A DNA stretch of 64,000 nucleotides, taken from Flavobacterium sp. MK4S-17. Its GTDB lineage: Bacteria > Bacteroidota > Bacteroidia > Flavobacteriales > Flavobacteriaceae. Made by a program: the position numbers and the translations under genes. Of the stretch, positions 34,667 to 44,430 are shown piece by piece. The notes under the pieces were generated by a model. That model made no database searches. It had not been told where the DNA came from and saw only the letters and a list, made by a program, of their open reading frames with translations. The stretch spans positions 1 through 64,000 of the forward strand of contig NZ_WWEP01000001.1 in assembly GCF_009848495.1 (NCBI RefSeq). The letters run 5' to 3'. How positions within the stretch are numbered: position 1 is the stretch's first letter; the number at the start of each line of letters is the position of its first letter.

Positions 34667-35086
34667 TCAGAAGGGAAGGTCATCTTCCTGCCCGTTGGGC
34701 TGTACCTGCCTGCCTGTAACTTCTGCCGCCACAGGCTCCGCCTTCGGGTGCCTTTCCGCCTGCGGCTTCTCTGCTGTAGCCCCACCACCGTGCAGGATAA
34801 TTTTCCAGGTGTTGAAATTCAGCCCCGCCCTGGCGTTGCCTTCGCTGTCCACCCATGCCCGTGTGCTCACCCGCCCCGAGAGTTCCACAATAGTCCCTTT
34901 GGTGAGGTACTGCGCTACGGCTGTGCCTATCCAGTAGGAACAGTCAAAAAATTCGGTCTGCGTAACCCGCTCCCCGTTCTTTGCCTTGTAGCTGTCATTG
35001 ACCGCCACAGAGAAATTCACCACCTGCCTGCCTTCTGACACGCTGCGCACCTGCGCATCCGCTGTCACCCGTCCTGTAATGTCCAT
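34667..35086 (-). CDS. ssb: Single-stranded DNA-binding protein of the element
   Basis: This 139-residue protein has the OB-fold start MDITGRVTADAQVRSVSEGR and the SSB landmarks FSVAVNDSY and FFDCSYWIG. The Ala/Pro/Gln-rich linker and C-terminal tip QEDDLPF match the family's protein-binding tail. A chromosomal ssb would be separate; this copy is first in the PRTRC operon and binds single-stranded DNA during element replication or conjugation. The promoter should lie in 35087-35415. Confidence 0.93.
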   Translation of the reverse strand: MDITGRVTADAQVRSVSEGRQVVNFSVAVNDSYKAKNGERVTQTEFFDCSYWIGTAVAQYLTKGTIVELSGRVSTRAWVDSEGNARAGLNFNTWKIILHGGGATAEKPQAERHPKAEPVAAEVTGRQVQPNGQEDDLPF

Positions 35087-35415
35087 AATCGAAATGTTTT
35101 TAGTTTGACACTATTTTCAATATGCTTCCCCAAATCCCGCATAACATTTTTTCAAAAGAAAAACGGAAAAAAAGAAAGCCAGCCCAAAGCGGGCGGTAAG
35201 GGCGCGGAGTGCTATAAGTCCCGGAGGGTGGGCACGCGGTGAGCGGGGCCATTATGCGCATGCAGCGCACGCCGCCCACTAGCTTAGCTGCCCTTTTTGG
35301 CCGTTTTCGCCTTGGAAATGTAACGTCTGAACCTGAAGTTGTTTAAAGCAGGTATTTTTACGTATTGCAAATGCAGTATTGTCTTGCTAAATTGCTTTCT
35401 GGAAAATAGATAACT
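35087..35415. other. Divergent intergenic region between ssb and the SEC-C gene
   Basis: This 329-bp spacer between two divergent genes is AT-rich at both ends and has an unusual GC-rich core (about 35180-35310) with GCGGGCGG, CACGCGGTGAGCGGGG and GCGCATGCAGCGC. The last is an almost palindromic sequence. No ORF is convincing. It must hold both promoters, and the structured GC core could be a partition, replication or regulatory site of the element. Confidence 0.5.
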
Positions 35416-38400
35416 ATGGCAGATAAAATTGGCAGGAACGACCCTTGCCCTTGCGGATCAGGAAAGAAGAATAAGAAATGTCATAATATAGACAGATTGC
35501 CGGATATGCCTAAACATAGAAGGCAGGTAAGTGTATCGGCTTTCGAAAAATTCGCAGAGGAGCACGACTCCCATGGTTTACTGAATGCAATTACAGCTCT
35601 GCAGCTCCTTCCACAGAATCATGGGAAAAATGTACGGATTGAGGAAATAATAGCTCTCGCGATTCAACATTTAGGACCGGGAAGACCTATACAGACTGAC
35701 GGTTTTCAAAAGCTTCTCAAATCTGAATTTCCGAACAATCACATGGAAGACCCTGCTGAGAACCTGTTTACTGAAAATGCCTCCTTTTATTACGGGAATC
35801 ATGTGGTCTTCCCGGGTATAGCATCCCACCCAGGTGAAATATTCCGTGTCCTGACCCATATAATTTTTAATACTCCCTTGGAGCTTCCCGAAGTATTCAG
35901 GGCAAGGGTTTATCAGGGCATCACTCTCTTATTGAATTTTGCTGACCATATTGCGGAACTGGGGGGAATCACCGGAAATCTTGAGAAGAAAGATTCAGAT
36001 GGTTATATTTCAGTTCAATCCGATCCCCCTGATTATTCCCTTACAATTGAAGCTTTCAAAGACCTCTGTGCGCTATTGGGTATTGATCCAAGGGCGATAA
36101 ACGACTTTATACTTACAACGGATAGGCAAGACCTTTCTAATGGTGATCCGACCTTTGCGCCTATCTTATACTATCCTATCATAGCATATCAAAATAGTTT
36201 TTATTATCTGTTGGTCTCTAATCAGCTCAACACCCTTAATGAGTACATACTGAGGATGGCTGCAGAATACGGATGCCAGGAAGTATTGATGATGGGATAT
36301 AGAAAGGAACTCTGGAATCAGGTACTTTTTGCCTGCAATGAAATGGGGTGGCGCTTGACTGATATCGACATTCCGCCTTATCCCGGAGATAATGCGCCAA
36401 TGGAAGCTATTTTCCATTTCGATAATAATCGCCTTGCTTACGTAGTGCTTGATACTCCACTATTGATCCCGGATATCTTTGAAAACCCCGGAACCGAACA
36501 TAGACCCAAAGGATTATCAAAGCATATGAAATCGGTCCTTGACGAGCTTAAATCGCGTGAGGACCTGAGGGATTGCCAGTTTCTAGTAATGCAGCTATTT
36601 GATTCTTGCGGCAGGATGCATTTTGGTGGAATTGATAGCCCTAAAGACAGGGAGTATAAGCTTGCGTTTCCTGTGCATGATTTCCTGCTCTTGTACAAGG
36701 GAGAGGATTGGGACCAGCACAGCCTTTGGAAATTTGCCAAGGCATTTGCCAGATTTATAGAAAGGTCAAGGACGATGTCAGGCATCGTCGAATTGTACAG
36801 CATGTATAAGCGTAAGAGTTCAAGCTTTTATTTTTCAGATGACGCGGCACCAGATTTTTTAACTATTGTTCCGGGGGAAGGGAGCGAACTCATCAGGGCT
36901 GCAAAACTTAAGGAAAATTTTCATGCTGCACCTTTTTCAGAAGGTGGGGAAATCCATTTTTACCCGGTGGTCTCTTGTGGCGATTTTGCCCCGATTTATA
37001 AGCCGGCTCGGCCAGCAGGTTATTTTATAGAGGGTCTGGAAGGTTACCGGTATCCGATCTGGATGGTGAACCGGCAGGTCAAAAACAATAAAATGGCCAG
37101 TACTGTGCGACTCTACACCAATGCGCTGTCATTTTGGCTTAGCAAAATGATGCCTTCGTTAGCAGACATAATCAATCCTGTGCTAGATAGCCCCCTTACA
37201 GTCGAGTTAGTCTTGGATAATGAGCTTTTCCAGGATGCGCCGTCGGGTGTACTGGCGCCGCAGGTTTTCGAGCATTATGATATGCATCTTGCAGATGAAG
37301 TGCTGGTGCTCAATGTACCCTTAACATCATTACGTTCATTTGCGGGGCCAGTTAATGAAGGAGAACGGCATATGGTCAGGAATTTCCTGGAGGGGCTCAA
37401 TTTAATCGGTTGTGAGGGGCTGGCATCTGATTACATTACCGAAATGATTGATACATATATGCCGCTGGGCCAGGCAAAAATGATATTAGTATCCGATAGC
37501 CAAACTGACATGATGATCGATATGAGGTGGCTTGTGAAACCATTTCTTATGTCTGATGCCGAACTCGAAATGCTAATGGATGAACTTCCGCTATTGATTA
37601 GTGCAGAAATCGAAATACCTGATAAAATTGCTTCAAAAGAAGATAAAAGGCGATTATTCAATACGGCTACAATGGTACTGTTATCTATGTTAGCAGCTGA
37701 AGTAAGTCAATTTGATCATGTTGCACTCTTAAGAGTGCTTATGAATCTGCATGAATCGATTGTGCGGAAGAGGGAATATGAGAAGACCATCATCCCTGCT
37801 CAGCTGCTGTGCTTTGGTGGGATGGAGGCAAAACTGGATGAAATTGCGGAAAATGAGCACAAACAGGTACGGACATCAGTAGCGTTGCGGAACCTTATTG
37901 AGTATTTGGCCGCCCAGCCTGCACAGGGTCATTTGGATCCATCACTCGATGATGTGGACAGGCTCTTAGCCATTATGCATGAAATAACTAATTTCGGTAT
38001 GATGAGCGATGCCGTGCACTTTGATATGGACGACCCTGAAGTAGGAATGTTGCCCTCCGGACGCATCGGATTTACTTCAGAACTTTTCTCAGACAAGATG
38101 GTGCCTTTTGCGCAGGCAAACATTAAAGCGGACGTTGATACGAAGCTCGAGAGTTTCTCCGATCGTTTTGAAATTTATCAGGAAGAGGAGGAAGAAATAT
38201 CTGAAGAGATTGCAGCTATAGTCAAGTCACATGATGATGCTTTTCTGGAAGATTGGGGAATTAGCTGGACGAATCTTATCCATATGTTCCACATGGCGGT
38301 TAAATTTTGCATAGATGCAGAAGATTCGGTTATTATAATAGATGAAGAAGTGTTTATAAAACGCGTTGTAAATGAGGCCAGTATTCCAGAACAGCAGGTA

Positions 38401-39162
38401 CGCAATGGGTTGGAGAAGTTACAGCTATTTCCCCGTGAATCTTATTTGAAGGCGCCTGAAGGCTATACTAATAACGAAGTTTTTCCGTGGAAATATAACC
38501 GTGAATTCAGCCTGACACGAAGATTTATGGTAAGTATACCGGCCCATGACGGTAAAACTAACCTTATGTGGGGATTTCGTGGGGCGACAGCGGCGAGGCA
38601 CCAACTTTATTACCTGTTGCGTGGAGGCAGGCTGAACAATGGCGGAACAGAGATCAAAAAGTTGATTGGCAGCTATACGGAAGAAAGGGGAACTGATTTT
38701 CGCAACGCAGTCCGCGACTGGCTTAAAGAGCAGCCCGGATTTGAAGTTATTGACTATGAGGTTGCCATCAGGCCTGGCGGACCACTCAATGCTCAAAAGG
38801 TTTATGGGGATGTTGACGTGTTAGCGATGCATAAGCCGTCCCGGACGGTATTTAGCCTGGAATGTAAAAATACAACGCAGGCTAAAAATATACATGAAAT
38901 GAAAACGGAGATGGATAGATATCTTGGCAGAAATGGGGGAAGGGGAATGGTTGATAAGCATATTGACAGAGATGTGTGGCTTCAAGATAACATTAATCAG
39001 TTGCAAAGGCTATTCAAAACTGATGAGGATATTGTGGTGAAGTCATTAATGATATCTTCTCAGGTGATTCCGACCGCATATATCAAGGCCGATTCCCTGC
39101 CGATGCCAATTATTGCATTTCCTGACCTAAGGCGTATGGGTATTTCGATTTTGCTTAACTGA
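35416..39162 (+). CDS. Giant SEC-C protein with C-terminal PD-(D/E)XK nuclease domain
   Basis: This 1248-residue protein begins with a SEC-C zinc motif RNDPCPCGSGKKNKKCH (residues 8-24). A long central region of roughly 1050 residues contains no family that I recognise; it is mainly alpha/beta, with an acidic segment EEEEEISEEIAA near residue 920. The final 130 residues hold a nuclease-like core: FRNAVRDWLKEQPGFEVIDY, D1132-V-D1134 (YGDVDVLA), then FSLECKN with E1149 and K1151, i.e. D-x14-E-C-K of the PD-(D/E)XK superfamily. It is a single transcription unit ending in a terminator (39184-39205). The combination suggests a defence or element-stability nuclease. SEC-C can mediate protein contacts. 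Confidence 0.7.
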   Translation: MADKIGRNDPCPCGSGKKNKKCHNIDRLPDMPKHRRQVSVSAFEKFAEEHDSHGLLNAITALQLLPQNHGKNVRIEEIIALAIQHLGPGRPIQTDGFQKLLKSEFPNNHMEDPAENLFTENASFYYGNHVVFPGIASHPGEIFRVLTHIIFNTPLELPEVFRARVYQGITLLLNFADHIAELGGITGNLEKKDSDGYISVQSDPPDYSLTIEAFKDLCALLGIDPRAINDFILTTDRQDLSNGDPTFAPILYYPIIAYQNSFYYLLVSNQLNTLNEYILRMAAEYGCQEVLMMGYRKELWNQVLFACNEMGWRLTDIDIPPYPGDNAPMEAIFHFDNNRLAYVVLDTPLLIPDIFENPGTEHRPKGLSKHMKSVLDELKSREDLRDCQFLVMQLFDSCGRMHFGGIDSPKDREYKLAFPVHDFLLLYKGEDWDQHSLWKFAKAFARFIERSRTMSGIVELYSMYKRKSSSFYFSDDAAPDFLTIVPGEGSELIRAAKLKENFHAAPFSEGGEIHFYPVVSCGDFAPIYKPARPAGYFIEGLEGYRYPIWMVNRQVKNNKMASTVRLYTNALSFWLSKMMPSLADIINPVLDSPLTVELVLDNELFQDAPSGVLAPQVFEHYDMHLADEVLVLNVPLTSLRSFAGPVNEGERHMVRNFLEGLNLIGCEGLASDYITEMIDTYMPLGQAKMILVSDSQTDMMIDMRWLVKPFLMSDAELEMLMDELPLLISAEIEIPDKIASKEDKRRLFNTATMVLLSMLAAEVSQFDHVALLRVLMNLHESIVRKREYEKTIIPAQLLCFGGMEAKLDEIAENEHKQVRTSVALRNLIEYLAAQPAQGHLDPSLDDVDRLLAIMHEITNFGMMSDAVHFDMDDPEVGMLPSGRIGFTSELFSDKMVPFAQANIKADVDTKLESFSDRFEIYQEEEEEISEEIAAIVKSHDDAFLEDWGISWTNLIHMFHMAVKFCIDAEDSVIIIDEEVFIKRVVNEASIPEQQVRNGLEKLQLFPRESYLKAPEGYTNNEVFPWKYNREFSLTRRFMVSIPAHDGKTNLMWGFRGATAARHQLYYLLRGGRLNNGGTEIKKLIGSYTEERGTDFRNAVRDWLKEQPGFEVIDYEVAIRPGGPLNAQKVYGDVDVLAMHKPSRTVFSLECKNTTQAKNIHEMKTEMDRYLGRNGGRGMVDKHIDRDVWLQDNINQLQRLFKTDEDIVVKSLMISSQVIPTAYIKADSLPMPIIAFPDLRRMGISILLN

Positions 39163-39183
39163 TTTTAGGCCATTGCATAAAAA

Positions 39184-39205
39184 AACCAGCCCTATTGGGC
39201 TGGTT
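39184..39205 (+). terminator. Intrinsic terminator of the SEC-C nuclease gene
   Basis: A perfect 9-bp stem, AACCAGCCC and GGGCTGGTT, with a TATT loop starts 22 bp after the stop codon and is followed by an AT-rich run (ATATATATTTTTA). Because it precedes the convergent 39222-39464 gene it may serve both directions. Confidence 0.8.
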
Positions 39206-39221
39206 ATATATATTTTTATGT

Positions 39222-39464
39222 TCAATGTGCCTTAGATGGGTTCCCTGCTTTAGCTTCCTGTAGTGACTGCTGCGCTGCAGCTACGTTAGTGTACTCTGTT
39301 TGCATTTCCATATGTGCCTCCTCTTCTGTATTACGGTTAGTGATAATCTCTTTATTCTCAGTCGCTTTCGCGCCCTCATTTGCCAATTCGTTGGCAATTA
39401 CATAACATTCGCCTCCATGTGCGATAACCAAAATTAAATAACCCAGTAAAGTAAGGAACCTCAA
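39222..39464 (-). CDS. Hypothetical small protein with hydrophobic N-terminus
   Basis: This 80-residue frame begins MRFLTLLGYLILVIAHGGEC, a possible membrane anchor or signal peptide with Cys20, then has a hydrophilic, Glu/Asn/Gln-rich tail. No family is recognised. It lies between the terminator of the SEC-C gene and the AlkB gene, with a separate promoter needed. The translated tail is low in complexity, so the call is tentative. Confidence 0.4.
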   Translation of the reverse strand: MRFLTLLGYLILVIAHGGECYVIANELANEGAKATENKEIITNRNTEEEAHMEMQTEYTNVAAAQQSLQEAKAGNPSKAH

Positions 39465-39559
39465 TCTATTTTTTATGACATCAAACTTCTCATGAGTTCG
39501 TTGTTAATATAACAAAGGTATCAATTTTTTCTAGGTTAAACAAATTGCTTAACTATTTG

Positions 39560-40183
39560 CTAATTTAGGATACTATGTTTAACTTGTCTAAAGGCCAAAT
39601 TAATCCTCGGAAGCATTTCTTTCGTTGACTTCGGAATATGATGCTCCCAAAAAGTATTGGTCGTCCCTGACATCAGCAATAAAGTTCCGTGATGCAGAGG
39701 AATCTCCAGCTGTGGTGGTACTTTGCTTTTATGGCGGAACCGGAACGGCCTTGTCTGTCCAAAGGTAACGGAAGCAATGCTTGGATTTTTTCCTATTTTA
39801 TGCTCCTTATCCGAATGCCATGCGACACTATCGTTGCCATTGCGGTACAGGTTCAACAGTACCGCATTAAATTCAAGCTCGGTCTCAAGTTGAACTTTAT
39901 CCCGAAGCGCAAGTAGGTCAGGCGTCCATGGCAATACACTTTCACCGGCTTCTTCCTGCTCCCCATACCAGGCAATCATCCGCGGGGCAGTAACAACCTT
40001 ATCATACATCGGCATCCGGTACTCATGCCATGGCGTATTGTGCAGCAGGATGTTATAATAATGGTCTGCTTCTTCCTTTGAAATGAATCCATCATATTTC
40101 ATGAGCTCGAGGTCTGGAAGGTCATATGTTTTCTTGCCTTCAGTCCCTGTGGTAAACATATCGGTATCGTTAAACAAAGTCAT
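39560..40183 (-). CDS. alkB: AlkB-type 2OG-Fe(II) dioxygenase (alkylated nucleic-acid repair)
   Basis: This 207-residue protein of the AlkB family has the iron-binding motif WHSDKEHKIG (HxD), the distal ligand WEHHIPKS and the 2-oxoglutarate arginine in RINLAFRQ. The residues NLYRNGNDSVAWHSD match the AlkB-like nucleotide-binding region. It removes methyl groups from N1-methyladenine and N3-methylcytosine by oxidation. It is 11 bp downstream of the DnaE-type polymerase gene, making repair part of the same damage-response unit. Confidence 0.93.
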   Translation of the reverse strand: MTLFNDTDMFTTGTEGKKTYDLPDLELMKYDGFISKEEADHYYNILLHNTPWHEYRMPMYDKVVTAPRMIAWYGEQEEAGESVLPWTPDLLALRDKVQLETELEFNAVLLNLYRNGNDSVAWHSDKEHKIGKNPSIASVTFGQTRPFRFRHKSKVPPQLEIPLHHGTLLLMSGTTNTFWEHHIPKSTKEMLPRINLAFRQVKHSILN

Positions 40184-40194
40184 AGTCAGTTTCT

Positions 40195-43100
40195 TTAGCT
40201 GTTCACAGTTTTCATCTTATGCCTTGGGAGGCCTATCTCCTGTTCCTGCGGATAGGGCGCCCGTTGGGTCATCGACACATCCTCACGCAACCTCTCCTGG
40301 GTTTGGGAACTCTCCACATCGCTTTCCCTGTAACGCGGATCAGGTATGAAGGGCATCTTTTCCATTTTGGATATGGTAATGGTAGGGAAGTGGTAGTCTA
40401 CTTCAACAGTACCCAAAAGCAAATAACAACCCCCTCCCTTAAAAGGGTATTCCTTCAGGCTGCCGGTAAAGTGCGCGGTATCGAAGAATTCTCCGTTGGC
40501 ATCAATCCAGGTCCCGAAATACATGGCACCCATTTTAGTGGGTACATGCTTTCTTGAGACAAGGTAAGCCAACATCCTGACCTGCTTTTTATGGTAATGC
40601 ACCAAATCACGTGCCATCACATCGCCACGATAGGATGTTTTCAGTAGGTTAAACGGCGTTACCGATACCGGGAACCCCAACAGTTCAATCTCGTCAAAGG
40701 CATCCTCAAAGGGGGAACGTTTCAGCTCCGGGAGCCTGTATTCCCGGACAGGCTGTGGCAGCAGTTGGGGCTGGCGTTGCTCAGGCCTGAAGTTCATCAT
40801 GATGCGCCTTGCCGTTACCAGCAGCTCGTTCTTGTTCTTGCCCGTACAACGGAAAGCCCCTATATAAATCAATAATTGCAGTCCTTCTATGCCAATGGGC
40901 ACGCGGTTGATAAAATCCTCTAAGCAAACATAGTCCCCATGGGCAAAGCGTTCCTCTACGATAGTCTTTGCAATGTCCCCCTGCAATCCCTGAAGGTGCA
41001 TAAAACCCAGATAGACCTCTTTTCCATACAAGGTGGTCTCTACCTCGCTCTTATTTACACAGGGATTGTGGATAATAGCCCCCGACATCCGCGCCTCATG
41101 CACATAGACTTCTGTGCGGTAAAACCCGCCCTGGTTGTTGATCACCGCCACCATGAACTCAATAGGGTAGTATACCTTCAGGTACAGGCTTTGGTAGCTT
41201 TCCACGGCATAGGAAGCGGAGTGCGCCTTGCAGAAGGAATAGCCTGCAAAGGATTCGATCTGGCGGTAAATCTCAGCACTCAACTGTTCGGGATGCCCTT
41301 TTGCTGCACAGGAGGCAAAGAAATTATCCTTCACTTTCTGCAGGGCTGCTTTGGAGCGCCCTTTGCCACTCATGGCACGACGCAATATGTCTCCATCAGC
41401 GGCAGCCAGCCCCCCGTAATGGAGCGCAATCTTAATGACATCCTCCTGGTATACCATGATGCCGTAGGTTTCACCAAGCTGCTCCTCGAAAACCGGATGG
41501 AAATATTCAAACTTATCAGGATAGTTGTGCCGGAAGATGTACTCCTTCATCATCCCGCTCTGCGCCACCCCCGGGCGGATAATAGAGGAAGCCGCCACCA
41601 GCGTCTTATAATTGTTGCACTTCAGGCGGCGGAGCAAGCCCCGCATGGCAGGGCTCTCTATATAAAAACACCCGATGGTCTTTCCCTGTCCGAGGTATTC
41701 GTTGCAGGCCGCCTCATCCTTGGATATCGACGTGTCACGGATATCGACATCAATGCCACGGTTCTTTTTGATGAGCCTTACCGATTCATCGATGTGCCCG
41801 ATCCCTCTTTGGGAGAGGATATCAAACTTATCAAAGCCTATCTCCTCGGCCACATGCATGTCAAATTGCACGATCGGAAACCCTTTGGGCGGCAGCTCCA
41901 GTGCCGTAAAATCAGTGATCGGGTCTTCCGATATCAGTATTCCACAGGAATGCATCGAGCGCTGGTTAGGGTATTTCTCCATCATCATGCCATAGCGGTG
42001 CACCAGCCGCACCACTTCATTTTTATCGTGCTGGTCCATGGCGGTACCCGACAAGGCATCAAGCTCCTCTTTCGGGAGGCCGAACACCTTACCCACCTCA
42101 CGGAAAATAGATTTGTATTTAAATTCCACGTTCGTACCGCAGAAGGCAACATGGTCTGACCCGTAACGCCTGAAAATATATTCAAGGATCACATCGCGTT
42201 CCTTCCAGGACCAGTCGATATCAAAATCCGGCGGGCTTTTGCGGTTGAGGTTCAGAAAGCGTTCGAAATACAAATCCAGTTCCAGTGGGCAGATATCGGT
42301 AATGCCGAGGCAATAGGCAATAATGCTGTTGGCGCCGCTGCCGCGCCCAATATGCAGGAACCCCATGGAATTGCTGTATCGCACAATATCCCATGTAATC
42401 AGGAAGTACCCGCTGAATCCCAGTTCGTCAATCACCTTCAGCTCCTTTTCCACACGTGCCCTCGCAGCGTCATTATCACTTCCATAACGGCGCATCAGCC
42501 CCTGTTCTGCTAGAGCTGTAAGCAGTTCAAGGTCCGTTTCCCTTTTCCCGGTATAGTGCTTTTTGTTGCGCGGCACCCCGAAGGTATATTCAAAATTACA
42601 GCTGTTGATCAGCGAATTAGTATTCTCCAGTAATTCAGGATACCGGCTGTAACGGTTAATACAGTCTTGAAAAGGAATCATCATCTCATCAGCTTTTGCG
42701 TAATCGGTAGGTGCCAGCTTGCTGCCCAGGGTATTCAAGTCAATGGCACGCAGTATGCGGTGCAGGTTGTATTCGGCCTTCGTTCGGAAGGTTACCGGCT
42801 GCAGCACAACCATCTTTTCCAGCCTGTCTTTCCATTGGGGGCGTATCAGAAGGGAGACCTCTTCAGGCCGCACCCCAATGTATTCAAATTCGCGAAGCGA
42901 GTCTGGCGCCTTATCCATTGGATAGATAACAAACACCTCCTTAAAATCGGGAGCCAAAGAAGGCACAGGTGCCCCTTCAAGGTTATAGCGTGTACGGTGC
43001 TGGTTGATTTCCCCTATACCTGACCGGCTTTTTGCAAGGGTAATATAGAGCAAAGCATTTCCTTCACGGAATTCCATCCCTACCAAAGGCTTTATATCCG

Positions 43101-43260
43101 ATTCCCTGCAGACCTTATAAAACTCATAGATACCCGTTACCGTGTTGATATCGGTCAGCGCCATAGCGGTAACCCCCAAGCTTTTGCCCATGGACACCAG
43201 ATCGCTTACCGGGATAGTACCGTAGCGGAGGCTGTGGAAAGAATGGCAGTTCAGGTACAT
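40195..43260 (-). CDS. dnaE: DnaE-type DNA polymerase III alpha subunit (mutasome polymerase)
   Basis: This 1021-residue C-family polymerase has an N-terminal PHP domain (YLNCHSFHSLRYGTIPV, VTAMALTDINTVTG, IKPLVGMEFR). The polymerase core follows, with GRGSGANSIIAYCLGIT and the catalytic aspartates in PDFDIDWSWKERD, plus GKGRSKAALQKVKDNFF. It is shorter than housekeeping DnaE (about 1150-1200) and, with DinB next to it, resembles the inducible error-prone DnaE2-type polymerases. It follows the dinB gene by 2 bp and lies 11 bp upstream of alkB, so it is expressed from the LexA-regulated divergent promoter. Confidence 0.92.
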   Translation of the reverse strand: MYLNCHSFHSLRYGTIPVSDLVSMGKSLGVTAMALTDINTVTGIYEFYKVCRESDIKPLVGMEFREGNALLYITLAKSRSGIGEINQHRTRYNLEGAPVPSLAPDFKEVFVIYPMDKAPDSLREFEYIGVRPEEVSLLIRPQWKDRLEKMVVLQPVTFRTKAEYNLHRILRAIDLNTLGSKLAPTDYAKADEMMIPFQDCINRYSRYPELLENTNSLINSCNFEYTFGVPRNKKHYTGKRETDLELLTALAEQGLMRRYGSDNDAARARVEKELKVIDELGFSGYFLITWDIVRYSNSMGFLHIGRGSGANSIIAYCLGITDICPLELDLYFERFLNLNRKSPPDFDIDWSWKERDVILEYIFRRYGSDHVAFCGTNVEFKYKSIFREVGKVFGLPKEELDALSGTAMDQHDKNEVVRLVHRYGMMMEKYPNQRSMHSCGILISEDPITDFTALELPPKGFPIVQFDMHVAEEIGFDKFDILSQRGIGHIDESVRLIKKNRGIDVDIRDTSISKDEAACNEYLGQGKTIGCFYIESPAMRGLLRRLKCNNYKTLVAASSIIRPGVAQSGMMKEYIFRHNYPDKFEYFHPVFEEQLGETYGIMVYQEDVIKIALHYGGLAAADGDILRRAMSGKGRSKAALQKVKDNFFASCAAKGHPEQLSAEIYRQIESFAGYSFCKAHSASYAVESYQSLYLKVYYPIEFMVAVINNQGGFYRTEVYVHEARMSGAIIHNPCVNKSEVETTLYGKEVYLGFMHLQGLQGDIAKTIVEERFAHGDYVCLEDFINRVPIGIEGLQLLIYIGAFRCTGKNKNELLVTARRIMMNFRPEQRQPQLLPQPVREYRLPELKRSPFEDAFDEIELLGFPVSVTPFNLLKTSYRGDVMARDLVHYHKKQVRMLAYLVSRKHVPTKMGAMYFGTWIDANGEFFDTAHFTGSLKEYPFKGGGCYLLLGTVEVDYHFPTITISKMEKMPFIPDPRYRESDVESSQTQERLREDVSMTQRAPYPQEQEIGLPRHKMKTVNS

Positions 43261-43262
43261 GC

Positions 43263-44417
43263 TCAGATCATTTTGGTTTTATACATGCCGCTGGCACGCA
43301 TGACAGCGCCTGACCCGAAGCGGTTTTTAATCCTGTCCATAGCCTGGTACAGCGACATCATTTCCTGGGTATCCTCAAACAGGTTGATCTGGTATGACCC
43401 GCGTACCAGCTTTCCGAAGCGCACCCCGACAAGCCGCAGGCTCATACGGCGCTGGTAGAGCTTTTCAAAAGCTTCCAGTACCGCTTTTGTAAGGGTATGG
43501 TCGGAGGAGGTATAGGGCAATGTCACCTGCCGGGTCTCGGTATCAAAATTGGAATACCTAATCTTAACTGTTACATTTGAAGTCAGCCACCCCTCGCTGC
43601 GCAGTTGGTAGGCCAGCTTTTCCACCATCGTGCACAGTACCGCGCGCAGGAATAACAGGTCCGTGGTATCCTGGTGGAATGTATCTTCGGTCGATAATGA
43701 TTTACGCTCCCTGTACGGCTCTACAGGTGTGTTATCGATCCCATTGGCTTTTTTCCACAATTCCACCCCGTTTTTACCGATCATTTCCTGCAACACATTC
43801 ACGGGCATTTCCGCCAGGGTCTGTATGTTGCGAATCGCAATGCGGGACAACAATTTAAAAGTTGCATCACCCACCATGGGGATCTTGCGGATGGATAATG
43901 GATTAAGGAATTGCTGTACCATGGGTTGCGGGATTTCAAGGTTGCCCCTGGGCTTTCCTTCACCGGTGGCAATTTTGGAGACCGTCTTATTAACCGAAAG
44001 CGCAAAGCTGATCGGCAGCCCCGTCTCACGGGTAATGGTTGAGGAAAGCTCACGGGTCCATTTGTAGGAGCCATGAAACTTATCCATCCCGGTAATATCC
44101 AGATAGAACTCATCAATCGAGGCCTTTTCCATTACCGGCGCTTTTTCCTCGATAATCTGTGAGACCGTAGTGGAGTAGCGGGAGAACAATTCCATATCGC
44201 CTTTAACGACACGTGCTTCGGGGCAGAGGCGGAGCGCCATCTTAATCGGCATTGCGGAATGCACACCGAACTTTCGTGCTTCATAAGAACAGGAAGCCAC
44301 CACGCCCCGGTCGCCACCGCCAACAATAAGGGGAATCCCTTCCAGGCCAGAATTTTGCAGCCTGACACAGGATACAAAAAAAGTATCCAGGTCCATATGT
44401 ACAATCGAGCGTTCCAT
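43263..44417 (-). CDS. dinB: Y-family DNA polymerase (DinB/Pol IV-type)
   Basis: The start MERSIVHMDLDTFF at 44417 is preferred over one at 44429 because the -7 element at 44440-44447 would leave only about 6 nt of leader for the latter. The 384-residue protein has the catalytic residues HMDLDTFFVSC and ASIDEFYLD, the SYEARKFGV motif and the helix-hairpin-helix SIRKIPMVGDATFKLL. Y-family polymerases carry out error-prone bypass of damaged bases; here it is the first gene of a dinB-dnaE-alkB operon, divergent from a LexA-like repressor. Confidence 0.93.
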   Translation of the reverse strand: MERSIVHMDLDTFFVSCVRLQNSGLEGIPLIVGGGDRGVVASCSYEARKFGVHSAMPIKMALRLCPEARVVKGDMELFSRYSTTVSQIIEEKAPVMEKASIDEFYLDITGMDKFHGSYKWTRELSSTITRETGLPISFALSVNKTVSKIATGEGKPRGNLEIPQPMVQQFLNPLSIRKIPMVGDATFKLLSRIAIRNIQTLAEMPVNVLQEMIGKNGVELWKKANGIDNTPVEPYRERKSLSTEDTFHQDTTDLLFLRAVLCTMVEKLAYQLRSEGWLTSNVTVKIRYSNFDTETRQVTLPYTSSDHTLTKAVLEAFEKLYQRRMSLRLVGVRFGKLVRGSYQINLFEDTQEMMSLYQAMDRIKNRFGSGAVMRASGMYKTKMI

Positions 44418-44430
44418 AATCCATCCCATT

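Noticed and set aside
40939..42159. Plus-strand open frame of 406 codons
   Set aside because: It lies entirely antisense to the polymerase gene, whose domain motifs are clear; the long frame follows from the GC-rich codon pattern.
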